Of a stretch of DNA of 64,000 bases, positions 7,868 through 16,376 are shown piece after piece. Positions within the stretch are counted from its first letter, which is position 1; each line of letters begins with the position of its first letter. Source of the stretch: Pontibacter ummariensis (GTDB lineage Bacteria > Bacteroidota > Bacteroidia > Cytophagales > Hymenobacteraceae). The notes beneath the pieces are model-generated. The model saw only the letters and a list, made by a program, of their open reading frames with translations. It was not told the DNA's origin and did no database searches. The translations under genes and the position numbers were made by a program. The DNA is taken from the NCBI RefSeq assembly GCF_900188175.1, contig NZ_FZOQ01000008.1:1-64000 (forward strand). Reading direction: 5' to 3'.

Positions 7868-9316
7868 CTACACCAGCAACCAGCCCATGCCCAACAAGCC
7901 TAACAACAGTGCTGCCAGCAAGGTTGGAACAAGGTTGTTAGCCAGGACGGCTTTGTAGTTCCTGATGTTTGCCACCGAAGCCGCCGCTATGATATTGAAC
8001 AGGCAAACGGCATTCCCGATCGAGGCCCCCGCCAGTTGCAGCGCCAGCACCGTGTTCACGCTGATGCCCAGTGATGCGGCTGTTTGCTGTTGCGAGGCAC
8101 CGAATACCAGGTTAGAGATCGTAGTGCTGCCTGTAATAAAAGCGCCCATCACCCCGATAAAAGGGGCAAACACGGGGTAAGTGTCCCCCAGCTTACTCAG
8201 TAGTTCGGCAATGTAGCGCACCATGGAGGGCTGCTCCACACCCGAAAAAATCATGAGTTGGGCAATCGCCACAGAAGGGAACAGCACCACAAACACATTC
8301 CCCATCTTGCCCAAGGGCTCTTTCAGGTACAGGGATTTGCTCTTCCTGTAGTAAGCGACCCCCAGCCCCACCACAACAAAGGGCAGAAAAGGGGACTGCA
8401 GGGGCTTTATGCCTCCCCGGATGCCCGAGCGGAACATGTCCTCAAATACCAGCTCCCAACCAATCCAATGCCGCAGCGGGGCGAAGAGCTTGGGCAAGAG
8501 CAGCAGGAGCGCCAGCACAGCATAGGGCAGCCAGGGCCGCAGGTCGATCTGCGTTCCTTTCTGGCGCAGGTATACGACCGAAAGTCCCAACATGAGAAGG
8601 GCCGCAAAAACAGTGGCTAGTTCAGGGGCCAGCCAGGCCAGGGCACAGAAAGGGAGCATAAAGAACACATACAGCACCAGTACCTGCTTTTGGTTCTCGA
8701 GCGCCCCATGCTGCTGACGAACCAGGCGGAGCACAAACCACAGCACCAGCAGGCCGGCCAGGCTCATCAGCAATGCCGCAGTAATGCCAATCACTTTCAG
8801 GGTGTCGTTGCCTAAATTGAGTGGCAGTTGCAGCCCGATCAGTAGCGGTGTGCCCACGGCCCCGAACAAGGCAAACAAACCGTCGAACAGCAGCACCACC
8901 GACACCGAAAGCACTGCCTCAAAGCCCAGCGCCATCAGGATCAGGGGTACAATAGCACCCGGCGTACCAAAGCCGGCCACTCCCTCAAAGAAAGCCGTTA
9001 AGCCGATGGCCAGCAGGAAAAAGCGCAGCTCTCTGGAGGGGTGCAACTTGTCGAGCGAGTGGGTGATCTGCTCCACCAGCCCCGTATGGTCCATGATCGT
9101 ATAGAGGAAAACAGCGCCCAGCACAATCAGCAGAATGTTAAGCGTGGTCAGCAGCGACACACCCAGCGCTCCCAGGTAGTGGGGCAGCCCCGCTCCCCAG
9201 TAAAAGAACAGCAGCGTGGTGACGGCCCAGCCTATCAACACCGCCGGCTTCACCCCTTTGGTCAAAGAGATAGCCACCAGTAGCAGGATAGGCAGCAGTG
9301 CGAGCAGGTAAGGCAT
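7868..9316 (-). CDS. lctP: L-lactate permease family transporter
   Basis: 482 residues, somewhat shorter than the roughly 550-residue E. coli LldP. Hydrophobic throughout with about 12-14 membrane helices. Family signatures are plain: LTAFFEGVAGFGTPGAIVP (about residues 106-124), LFDGLFALFGAVGTPLLIGL, and the C-terminal GAFITGSTTISNLVFGASQQ followed by QLAGASIGNAVCLFNIIAA. Role: proton-coupled uptake or export of lactate or glycolate across the inner membrane. It converges on the YihY gene with only 20 bases between stops. A D-lactate dehydrogenase lies 3 kb away on the same strand, consistent with lactate handling, though not co-transcribed. Substrate assignment is by family. Confidence 0.88.
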   Translation of the reverse strand: MPYLLALLPILLLVAISLTKGVKPAVLIGWAVTTLLFFYWGAGLPHYLGALGVSLLTTLNILLIVLGAVFLYTIMDHTGLVEQITHSLDKLHPSRELRFFLLAIGLTAFFEGVAGFGTPGAIVPLILMALGFEAVLSVSVVLLFDGLFALFGAVGTPLLIGLQLPLNLGNDTLKVIGITAALLMSLAGLLVLWFVLRLVRQQHGALENQKQVLVLYVFFMLPFCALAWLAPELATVFAALLMLGLSVVYLRQKGTQIDLRPWLPYAVLALLLLLPKLFAPLRHWIGWELVFEDMFRSGIRGGIKPLQSPFLPFVVVGLGVAYYRKSKSLYLKEPLGKMGNVFVVLFPSVAIAQLMIFSGVEQPSMVRYIAELLSKLGDTYPVFAPFIGVMGAFITGSTTISNLVFGASQQQTAASLGISVNTVLALQLAGASIGNAVCLFNIIAAASVANIRNYKAVLANNLVPTLLAALLLGLLGMGWLLV

Positions 9317-9713
9317 CTAAATCTATCTTTTTTGTCTGTATAACCTGTGCTTTGCTAGCATTTTGATCAAATAAACCAGAAACACCGGCAAACCTTTTTC
9401 ACGCAATATACCCCGTCCGGGTAAGCAGAACCAGGCCTGCTTCATAATTATTCAGGAAATAAATCAACAAAATAAGTTGCGCCTAGTAAACAATAGTACT
9501 AGTACTAAGAAAAGCATGCGGATTGCCTTCTAGGAAATAAACATCCATACCCCCTATTGCGCAGGCCACAGAACACCACAAGCCAGCGCCCCTGACTCCA
9601 CAGCTGTTTATCGGAAGGCAAGGCATACTTGTCTTTACCTCCCCTGCTCCACCTCCTGAACGGTGGAGAGCACAACTGCAGCCGATGCATTTTTAACCTT
9701 CAATCTCAGACCC
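9317..9713. other. Intergenic region between divergent genes
   Basis: Roughly 400 bases between the lactate permease and truncated haemoglobin starts; should hold both promoters. A short symmetrical run around 9494-9507 (repeated AGTACT) is the only patterned sequence seen. Confidence 0.45.
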
Positions 9714-10109
9714 ATGAACGAAACAACCACTATCCAGAAACTGTCCCTCTACGAACGCCTGGGGAAGCGGGAGGGAATTACCTCGCTGGTAGATGACATT
9801 GTAGAGGCGCACATGAACAACCCGGTCGTAAAGCCTCGTTTCGAGCCCTACCGCAACCAAGCCGATAACCTGAAGCTGATCAAGGCACACACCGTTGACT
9901 TCTTCTGCGCTGGCACCGGTGGACTGGAGCAGTACACGGGCCGGGACATGCTGGCGGCGCACAAAGGAATGAACATCAGCGAAGAAGAGTTTATAGCGGT
10001 GCTGGACGATATCCTGCAGGTGCTGGACCAGCACGGCATCGACGCGGATTCACGCAAAGATGTGCTGGCAATTGCCTATTCTCTTAAAGATAACATCATA
10101 CGAGTATAA
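9714..10109 (+). CDS. Group 1 truncated haemoglobin
   Basis: 131 residues from the ATG at 9714; the frame is open further upstream (to 9663), but the added residues do not belong to the globin fold. LYERLGKREGITSLVDDIVE is the A-B helix opening typical of trHbN. KAHTVDFFCAGTGGLEQYTG matches the E helix and the glycine motif, and the proximal haem ligand is His83 in MLAAHKGMNISEEEF. Likely role: binding O2 or NO, perhaps NO detoxification or oxygen delivery, in the cytoplasm. No partner gene (NO reductase, flavodoxin) is adjacent. Confidence 0.9.
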   Translation: MNETTTIQKLSLYERLGKREGITSLVDDIVEAHMNNPVVKPRFEPYRNQADNLKLIKAHTVDFFCAGTGGLEQYTGRDMLAAHKGMNISEEEFIAVLDDILQVLDQHGIDADSRKDVLAIAYSLKDNIIRV

Positions 10110-10557
10110 GGCTCGCACTGTCCCTGGAAACGCGCTAGATGTTTATAGCGGCGATACAGCCGCTATAGCAAAAGATTACCTGTACCGCCAGAAGCTTTTA
10201 CCACCTACCGGCTTTCACCACCTAAAGGGGTTATTACCTGGATAGCTTTTATCAGCCGGGTGCTTTTCTCAGCACACAGGCAGCGCATTTTGCCAAATGG
10301 CCTTATAACTCCTGCTGGTGCTTTTTTTATGATCATCTCGCCCCATGGGAGAGATCATAGGGACTCTGTTTAGCTCTCTCCGAGTTCAAGATGCCAGCTT
10401 ACAGAGGCTATTACACCCAGATATCTTTCTACCGATCATGGTTTCATGAAATGTCAGCAGGATGTCCACTCCACTCATATCCTCTTGTCGTTTCGACGAA
10501 AGGGGCAATCCATATCCGGATAGTCAAGGCCTAAACACTTGCTTAAAACCGCCTTGT

Positions 10558-10605
10558 TAACACAGCCCAGGGAGCCTCTGCTCGAAGGAACCCTGGGCTG
10601 TGTTA
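10558..10605 (-). terminator. Long stem-loop after the flavin oxidase gene
   Basis: 15-bp perfect inverted repeat (arms 10558-10572 and 10591-10605, 18-nt loop), about 35 bases beyond the stop of the minus-strand oxidase gene. Strong GC-rich stem; probably the terminator of that gene, perhaps bidirectional. Confidence 0.7.
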
Positions 10606-10620
10606 GCACGCGTGCTAACA
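10601..10620. repeat. Perfect 20-bp palindrome
   Basis: TGTTAGCACG followed directly by its reverse complement, overlapping the edge of the neighbouring stem-loop. Could be a protein-binding site or a second stem of the termination region. Confidence 0.6.
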
Positions 10621-10639
10621 AAACTTTTACCCACTAGCC

Positions 10640-12070
10640 TCAGGCAACTTCTGCGGGCTTAATGTTTTGATTAAACCGGAAGAGGTTGTGCGGGTCGTAC
10701 TTTGTCTTCACCTCTACCAACCGATCATAGTTCGGGCCGTAGGCGTTGCGGATGCGGTCTGTCTCCTCCTGTGTGAGAAAGTTAATGTATACTCCACCGG
10801 TAGCGTAGGGGGCGGAGGCGTGGAAGAAAGCCCGTGCCCATTGGATGCACTCCTCATCCTCGGAAGAATTCTCCCACCGGGCATGCACATTCATCACAAA
10901 TTCAGCGTCCCGGTGCGGATAAGCTGTCTCCGTCTCTCCCACTCGCCCCATCTGCCCTCCTACCTGTCCGATAAAGATCTCGGTATGCGGTGAAGGAAGG
11001 CGGCCCGCGTAGTCTACCAGAGTGTCCAGTGCCTCGTCGCTCAAAGCTTCGAAGTTATGCGACTTCCAGTAATTACGGGCACCCGGGGTGAGCAGCGGGT
11101 CAAAGGCCTGCTGCCATTGCACGTACTGGTGTGGTCCGATCACGTCGGCGATGGGCTTACCCCAACTGCGTAGCGGCTCCAGCAGGCGCTCGCCTTCGGC
11201 CATGTCCCCGGCGTGGAAGGCGGCCAGCACCACCACCTCTTTGCCGTGCCATTCCTCCGGAAGGAAAGGTAGTGGAGGTGCTTTTCGAACGACTGCCCAC
11301 ACAGCCGTTTCGTCAGGCAAACCAGCCACAAATTCGCGGTAAAACTGCAACACTTTCTTCGCCTCCGAAAAGGGGTGCACAATCAGTCCGGAAAGCACTT
11401 CAGGGCCCACCTTGTGCAGCCTAAACTTAAAGGAAGTAACCACCCCAAAGTTGCCGCCGCCACCGCGTACCGCCCAGAACAGGTCCTGGTGCCTATCCTC
11501 GCTCGCCTGCACCAACTCTCCTTCCGCTGTAACGATGTCGACAGCAAGCAGATTATCTACCGTCATACCGTACAGCCGGCTGAGCCAGCCAAAGCCGCCA
11601 CCAAGGGTAAGCCCGGCAACGCCGGTGGTAGAGTTGATGCCGACAGGTGTCGCCAAGCCAAAGGCTTGCGCTTCGCGGTCAAAGTCGGCCAGGGTGCATC
11701 CCGGCTCCACCAGGGCAATCCGCGCTTCGGGGTCTATTTGCACAGAGCGCATCTGCGACAAGTCCAGCATCAGGCCATGGTCGCACACCGCGCTTCCGGC
11801 AATGTTGTGCCCGCCGCCGCGGATAGACAGGAGCAGATCGTGGTTCCGTGCAAAGATAACCGCCTGCAGCACGTCTGCAGAGCCGGAGCAGCGCACAATC
11901 AGGCCAGGACGGCGGTCCACCATACTGTTCCATATAGCGCGGGCCTCATCATACTGGGGGGATTCAGGCGTAAGAAGTTCACCATGCAGCTTTGCGGAAA
12001 GCTCCCTTATCTCCTCTTCGGAGATTTCGGTCATCTCCTGATCAAGCGTACAAACCGCATACGTTTTCAT
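10640..12070 (-). CDS. FAD-linked oxidoreductase, berberine-bridge family
   Basis: 476 residues. FAD_binding_4 domain at about 50-220 with RGGGHNIAGSAV, in which His88 is the residue that carries FAD covalently in this family; then GVAGLTLGGGFGWLSR and FWAVRGGGGNFGVVTSFKF. The C-terminal BBE segment ends in FLTQEETDRIRNAYGPNYDR and KTKYDPHNLFRFNQNI. The Cys that gives the second flavin bond in bicovalent members appears replaced (ATPVG where GxCPTVG is usual), so mono-covalent attachment is likely. Start chosen at 12070 because a textbook AAGGAGG (12076-12082) sits five bases upstream; such a site is rare in this window. Substrate unknown, perhaps a sugar or phenolic alcohol. Confidence 0.85.
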   Translation of the reverse strand: MKTYAVCTLDQEMTEISEEEIRELSAKLHGELLTPESPQYDEARAIWNSMVDRRPGLIVRCSGSADVLQAVIFARNHDLLLSIRGGGHNIAGSAVCDHGLMLDLSQMRSVQIDPEARIALVEPGCTLADFDREAQAFGLATPVGINSTTGVAGLTLGGGFGWLSRLYGMTVDNLLAVDIVTAEGELVQASEDRHQDLFWAVRGGGGNFGVVTSFKFRLHKVGPEVLSGLIVHPFSEAKKVLQFYREFVAGLPDETAVWAVVRKAPPLPFLPEEWHGKEVVVLAAFHAGDMAEGERLLEPLRSWGKPIADVIGPHQYVQWQQAFDPLLTPGARNYWKSHNFEALSDEALDTLVDYAGRLPSPHTEIFIGQVGGQMGRVGETETAYPHRDAEFVMNVHARWENSSEDEECIQWARAFFHASAPYATGGVYINFLTQEETDRIRNAYGPNYDRLVEVKTKYDPHNLFRFNQNIKPAEVA

Positions 12071-12075
12071 AGGCA

Positions 12076-12082
12076 CCTCCTT
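12076..12082 (-). promoter_or_regulatory. Strong Shine-Dalgarno sequence
   Basis: AAGGAGG on the minus strand, five bases before the ATG at 12070. Most genes here have no such site, so it both fixes this start and marks the gene as atypical. Confidence 0.75.
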
Positions 12083-12254
12083 GTTTCACTTGTTTTAACT
12101 CTTCAGCATCATCAGCATAGGGATAACCCTAGCTCCTTCTGTTAGGAAAGCGCTTTGTTTTGCACCTTTTATTGTACGTAAGCAACTTTAAAATGCACAA
12201 TTATAACCAACAAATTAACAACTGTCCTCTTCCCCCTCCGGTAAACATCCTAGC

Positions 12255-13247
12255 CTATGGCAGTACTTCATTAGTTAAATCGTTCCCCTGCTCAAAGTCT
12301 GTGATGTTTTGCAGCGTAACGTGGGCGATGCTCTGCAGGGCGTCGGTGGTGAAGAAGGCCTGGTGGCCTGTGATCAGCACGTTGTTGAAGGAGAGCAGGC
12401 GCATGAACACATCGTCCTGGATCACCTTGTTCGACAGGTCCTCAAAAAACAGGTCTCCCTCCTCTTCGTACACGTCCAGCCCCAGGTACTTTATCTTCTC
12501 ACTCTTCAGCCCTTTGATCACGGCCTGTGTGTCGATGATGGCCCCGCGGCTGGTGTTGATCAGCATGACGCCGGCCTTCATTTTACCGATGGCCTCCTCG
12601 TTGATCAGGTGATAGGTTTGGGGCGTAAGCGGGCAGTGCAGCGAAATAATATCGGAATGGGCATACACGCTGTCCAGGTCTGTAAACTCAATCCCGATCT
12701 GGATCGCCTCCTCGTTGTTGCGTATATCGTAGCCCAGTACCCGGCACCCGAAGCCCTTCAGAATACGGGCCGTCACCAGGCCTATCTTGCCCAGGCCAAT
12801 GATTCCGACCGTGCGGCCATGCAGGTCAAAGCCCATCAAGCCGTTCAGGGCAAAGTTCCCTTCCCGCACCCGGTTGTAGGCCCGGTGGGTTTTGCGGTTC
12901 AAAGCCAGGATAAGGGCCAGGGTATGCTCCGCCACGGCGTATGGCGAGTAAGCCGGCACCCGCACGACTTTCAATCCCAACTCGGCTGCAGCTTTCAGGT
13001 CCACGTTGTTGTAGCCGGCACAGCGCAGGGCGATGAGCTTAATCCCTGCCTCTTTTAGCAGGTGCAGCACCGGGGCGTTGGCCAGGTCGTTTACAAAGAT
13101 GCACACGGCCTCACTGCCTTTGGCCAGCACCGCAGTGTGCTCGTTCAAGGGCACTTCCAGAAACTTCAGCTGGTGCTCATAGTCTCTGTTTGCTTCAGTG
13201 AAGAATTGTTGGTCATAGGCTTTGGAGTTGAAAAAGGTGATGTTCAT
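12255..13247 (-). CDS. ldhA: D-lactate dehydrogenase (fermentative type)
   Basis: 330 residues, almost exactly the length of E. coli LdhA. D-2-hydroxyacid dehydrogenase fold: substrate domain with LIALRCAGYNNVDLKAA (71-87), NAD-binding GLGKIG at 151-156 with Asp174 (YDIR) selecting NAD, and catalytic Arg234 (NTSRGA), a Glu in YEEEGD (261-263) and His295 (ITGHQAFFT). The YEEEGDLFFED loop is typical of the D-lactate subgroup. Reaction: pyruvate + NADH to D-lactate + NAD, in the cytoplasm. With the lactate permease at 7868-9316 it suggests lactate production or exchange. Monocistronic by spacing. Confidence 0.9.
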   Translation of the reverse strand: MNITFFNSKAYDQQFFTEANRDYEHQLKFLEVPLNEHTAVLAKGSEAVCIFVNDLANAPVLHLLKEAGIKLIALRCAGYNNVDLKAAAELGLKVVRVPAYSPYAVAEHTLALILALNRKTHRAYNRVREGNFALNGLMGFDLHGRTVGIIGLGKIGLVTARILKGFGCRVLGYDIRNNEEAIQIGIEFTDLDSVYAHSDIISLHCPLTPQTYHLINEEAIGKMKAGVMLINTSRGAIIDTQAVIKGLKSEKIKYLGLDVYEEEGDLFFEDLSNKVIQDDVFMRLLSFNNVLITGHQAFFTTDALQSIAHVTLQNITDFEQGNDLTNEVLP

Positions 13248-13361
13248 GCGTGGGGTGGGTTTGAGGTGGTAGCCTGTTGTTATTTTTAGTTAATTTATTT
13301 GGGCTTATGGGCTTCTTCTTTTGTGCTTGTTTAAGCTGGCTTAATGGCTGACTATAAGATT

Positions 13362-13610
13362 CTTGTCTAAGCTAACGTAGGGACGGCTGATCCTATAGAA
13401 TTACTTAAGTCCTTTTTCATTGTTTAAGTCTTTGCGCTCCACGTCTGGGGTAGGGGCCCTTCTGAAGCGAGGGTGCGTTTTCCCGCTCGGCGCTGTGTGT
13501 CTGAAGCTGCTCCTCGCTCCGCTGTGGGCTGCCCTTACGGGCACCGCAACATCCACAAACAGAGGGCCCCTACCCCCGGCACCTCCCGGAAAAACTGGGT
13601 AAGTTTTTTT
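13362..13610 (+). repeat. Dispersed intergenic repeat R1, copy A
   Basis: Begins CTTGTCTAAGCTAACGTAGG, continues with CGGCTGATCCT and GCGCTCCACGTC, then GGGGTAGGGGCCC, and ends near AAAACTGGGTAAG. Copies C (33928-34115) and B (24060-24210) share these blocks in the same order. Within copy A the GGGGTAGGGGCCC block recurs inverted near 13565, so the unit can fold back. Confidence 0.65.
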
Positions 13611-13742
13611 CGTCGATCTCCTTTTAGAAATGCTCTGTTCTCCACGCTGACTGTAGTTGTTTAATTTTGAAAACACTATCTGTTAAAGAGGTCAGCGTCA
13701 TTAGTGACTAAAGAGAAACTTATGAAGCACGTAAAAAGTGTG

Positions 13743-13771
13743 GCAGCCGGAGGCGTGGGGGCTCCGGCTGC
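13743..13771 (-). terminator. Terminator of the small heat-shock gene
   Basis: 10-bp GC-rich stem (arms 13743-13752 and 13762-13771), about 40 bases past the stop; on the minus strand it is followed shortly by CTTTTTAC. Confidence 0.65.
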
Positions 13772-13813
13772 TGGAAATGGTGCTTTTTGTCTTTGGTCTT
13801 TAGCTTTTGTTTT

Positions 13814-14281
13814 TTATTCAATGTTGATGGAGCGCTTTTGCTTTTCAGGCACTTGTGCTTTGGGCACGGTGATGTGCAGGATGCCTTCCTCGTAGCGGGC
13901 CTTGATGTCTTCCTGGTTTACGGTTTCCGGCAAACGGAAAGAACGGCTGAAGGAACTGTAGTTATACTCGCGGCGGGTATAGTTCTCCTGCTCGTCGGTG
14001 TTGCTGGTCTCTTTCTGACTGCTGATGGTCAGTACGCCTTCGTTCACGTTGATATCGAAGTCCTGCTTGGTCATACCCGGCGCGGCCACCTCAATGGCAT
14101 AATCCTTCTCGTTATCGCGAATGTTCACAGCGGGCATACTTCCCATCATCTGGCGGCCCCATTGCATGGGCATGCGCATGATGTCGTTTTCAAAAAAGCG
14201 GTCAACATCCCGAAAAAAATCAGACATAAAAGATCGGGGTGCTAGGTTTTCGCCGTTGTTTCGTTTTGCTAACTGTACCAT
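13814..14281 (-). CDS. Small heat-shock protein, Hsp20/alpha-crystallin family
   Basis: 155 residues. N-terminal arm with FFRDVDRFFEND (22-33) and a Met-rich segment; alpha-crystallin domain from about 50 to 145 (VNIRDNEKDYAIEVAAPGMT, GVLTISSQKE, EEGILHITVPK); and a short C-terminal tail with the IxI anchoring motif (I152-N-I154). An ATP-independent holdase that keeps unfolding proteins soluble, forming oligomers in the cytoplasm. Start is the only suitable ATG before the arm. Stands alone, with its own terminator; heat or stress control is expected but no operator was recognised. Confidence 0.92.
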   Translation of the reverse strand: MVQLAKRNNGENLAPRSFMSDFFRDVDRFFENDIMRMPMQWGRQMMGSMPAVNIRDNEKDYAIEVAAPGMTKQDFDINVNEGVLTISSQKETSNTDEQENYTRREYNYSSFSRSFRLPETVNQEDIKARYEEGILHITVPKAQVPEKQKRSINIE

Positions 14282-14545
14282 AGCTTGTTTTCCTGTTGTT
14301 AAGGTTAATGATCACAGGTCCTTCGGCAGGGCAGCGTTTTGCCTGCGTTAGTCCTACTAATTCATCTCTACGTCCTAGTTTACAGACTGTTACTTATATA
14401 CCGAAGTTTATAGAAGCTACAAAGCAAGCTGCATAAGACCTCGCGATGCCCCCTTGCCCTGTACCTCCCACCGCTCCTTGATGCCGCCAGTTTACCTGCC
14501 TTGTCTTCTCTCCATTCTTATCTTTGCCCTGGATATCCAACTAAC

Positions 14546-15687
14546 ATGAAGAAGCCCTTTCGGATTACCCTGTACCTTATTGCCTTCCTTGTCCTGTTAA
14601 CTGCCGTAGCGGGATGCTCCTTGATGAAGCTTTCCCCACAGTTCGGCGCTGAAGCGGAAGGAGCACGGCTGGAAAGGATACAGCAATCGCCCAACTATGC
14701 CAACGGAGAATTCCGGAACCTGGTGGAGACCAACATGGACCTGGGCTTTAAGGGCTATATAAAGCTGCTCTCGTCCCGGATCTTCGGCGACAATGAGAAC
14801 CAGACGCCAGACAGGAAGATACCCGTCCGGAAAATAGAAGCAGACAGACTGCAGCGCGTGCCCGATAGCGCCACGGTGGTGACCTGGCTGGGCCATTCCG
14901 CTTTTCTGATTGAAATAGACGGCAAGCGCCTGTTGCTAGACCCCATGCTGGGCAACAGGGCCTCCCCGCTCAGCTTCATGGGGCCCAGGCGTTTTTCAGA
15001 ATTGCCTGTTACCGCCGGCGAAATGCCTCAGGTGGATGCCGTCCTGATCTCACACGACCACTACGACCACCTGGACCTTGGCTCCATTCAGGAGCTGGCC
15101 GAAAAGACGGAGCACTTTTATGTGCCACTAGGCTTGGGAATGTGCCACTAGGCTTGGGAGCCCACCTGGAACGCTGGGGCGTCCCGGCCCGCAAGATTAC
15201 CGAGCTGGACTGGTGGCAGGAGGCCTCTTTCAAGGGGCTTACCTTTGCGGCGACTCCCTCACGGCATTTCTCGGGCCGTGGCCTCTCAGACCGCATGCAG
15301 ACCCTGTGGACTTCCTGGGTGATCCAGGGCGAGGAAGACAAGATCTTCTTTAGCGGCGACAGCGGTTATTTCGAGGGCTTCAAGGCGATCGGCGACAAAT
15401 ACGGTCCCTTTGATCTTACCCTGCTGGAGTCCGGGCAGTACAACGAGCTATGGCCCAACATACACATGATGCCCGAGCAAACGGTGCAGGCACACCTCGA
15501 CCTGCAGGGCAAGCTGCTGATGCCCATCCACTGGAGAACCTTTGCCCTGGCCATGCACGGCTGGAAAGAACCCATCGAACGGGTAACCGCCGAAGCAAAG
15601 AAACGGTGTGTGCCGTTCACCACACCCCTTATCGGGGAGCCTGTCATCCTGGATCAAAAAGCGCCGAAGCGGGACTGGTGGCGCTAG
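14546..15687 (+). pseudogene. Metallo-beta-lactamase-fold lipoprotein, frameshifted by 20-bp tandem duplication
   Basis: Two overlapping frames encode the halves of one protein. The first (from the ATG at 14546) has a lipoprotein signal peptide ending in VAGC and the metal motif SHDHYDH, and stops at 15151; the second (open from 15142) carries the rest, including FFSGDSGYF and MPIHWRTFALAMHGW. At the break a 20-bp segment occurs twice in tandem (15120-15139 and 15140-15159). Removing one copy restores a single frame of 373 residues reading YVPLGLGAHLERWG across the join, as expected for UlaG/NAPE-PLD-like hydrolases. The gene is therefore broken by replication slippage, or the duplication is an assembly error. 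The intact protein would be a membrane-anchored zinc hydrolase of unknown substrate. Confidence 0.88.
15120..15159 (+). repeat. 20-bp perfect tandem duplication
   Basis: Unit ATGTGCCACTAGGCTTGGGA twice without a gap. Its length is not a multiple of three, so it shifts the reading frame of the surrounding hydrolase gene and brings a TAG stop into frame. Confidence 0.95.
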
Positions 15688-15716
15688 CTGCTATTTGTTA
15701 GGCAAGCCCTGCATTA

Positions 15717-16274
15717 ATCCTTACCTTTGGCCATGGATTTTGTGACGATAGACTTTGAAACGGCGACGCCGCAGCGGGACAGCCCCTGTGAGGTCGGTGT
15801 GACCGTGGTGCGGGGGAAGCAACTGGTAGAGACCCGCTCCTGGCTAATCAAGCCTTTGTATTACCCGCACTTCAGTTCTTTTAATGTGGCCGTGCACGGT
15901 ATTCGGCCCTCCGACGTAAAAGACCAGCCGGATTTCCGGGAGCTGTGGCCGGTGCTGCTGCCCTACCTGGAAGGACAGTTCCTGATTGCCCATAATGCCA
16001 GCTTCGACATGAACGTGCTGCGTAAAACGCTGGCTACGTACAACATCCCCCTACCGGAGGCGCGCTATGCCGGCAGCCTGAAGTTCTCCAAGAGCGTCTG
16101 GAAAGGCATGAGCCGCTACGACCTGAAAACGCTCTGCAACCTGCACCGGATCGATTTCCTGCACCACCGCGCCGCCTCGGATGCCCATGCCTGCGCCGCC
16201 TTGTCCGTCAAGGCCCTCGACTTAACGGGTACTACCTCCGAAGAAGAGTTCACCTTTAAAATGGGCAGCAAGAT
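15717..16274 (+). repeat. 558-bp direct repeat, copy 1
   Basis: Matches 20363-20920 in the same orientation with only about five differences seen by eye. It covers 16 bases upstream of the exonuclease ATG and almost all of the coding sequence. Confidence 0.92.
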
Positions 16275-16278
16275 TTAA
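15733..16278 (+). CDS. DnaQ-like 3'-5' exonuclease, copy 1
   Basis: 181 residues from the ATG at 15733. DEDDh exonuclease with all metal ligands visible: Asp7 and Glu9 in VTIDFETA (Exo I), Asp92 in LIAHNASFD (Exo II), His145 and Asp150 in HHRAASDAHA (Exo III). It resembles the stand-alone epsilon-like exonucleases of Bacteroidota; digestion of DNA 3' ends or small RNA is likely, and proofreading in DNA polymerase III cannot be assumed. A second, nearly identical copy lies 4646 bases downstream; the C-termini differ (copy 1 ends MGSKI, copy 2 MGSKISRLC) because identity stops at 16274. Confidence 0.9.
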   Translation: MDFVTIDFETATPQRDSPCEVGVTVVRGKQLVETRSWLIKPLYYPHFSSFNVAVHGIRPSDVKDQPDFRELWPVLLPYLEGQFLIAHNASFDMNVLRKTLATYNIPLPEARYAGSLKFSKSVWKGMSRYDLKTLCNLHRIDFLHHRAASDAHACAALSVKALDLTGTTSEEEFTFKMGSKI

Positions 16279-16303
16279 GCTACCGTGCAGCAACAATAAA
16301 AAA

Positions 16304-16330
16304 AGCCGCCATACTTTACGTACAGCGGCT
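16304..16330 (-). terminator. Terminator of the 16377-17228 lipoprotein gene
   Basis: Stem AGCCGC/GCGGCT (16304-16309 with 16325-16330), followed on the minus strand by a run of seven T. It points leftward, so it serves the minus-strand block. Confidence 0.65.
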
Positions 16331-16376
16331 GCTAATTAGTCTCCAAAGGCAAAGGGGTTCAAACCCAGAGAAGAAA

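Larger units (their letters stand above)
10110..10639. other. Intergenic region with terminator and palindrome
   Basis: About 530 bases between convergent genes. The right end holds a long stem-loop (10558-10605) and a directly adjoining 20-bp perfect palindrome (10601-10620). No coding frame with protein character in the rest. Confidence 0.5.
13248..13813. other. Intergenic region carrying dispersed repeat copy A
   Basis: About 560 bases. The central part is repeat family R1 copy A (13362-13610); the right end holds the heat-shock gene terminator. Open frames inside the repeat (for example 13401-13676 minus) are by-products of its GC-rich composition. Confidence 0.55.

Noticed and set aside
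13401-13676. Minus-strand 91-codon open frame in the R1 copy A region
   Set aside because: Fully inside the repeat, Arg/Pro-rich by composition, not preserved as an open frame in copies B and C.
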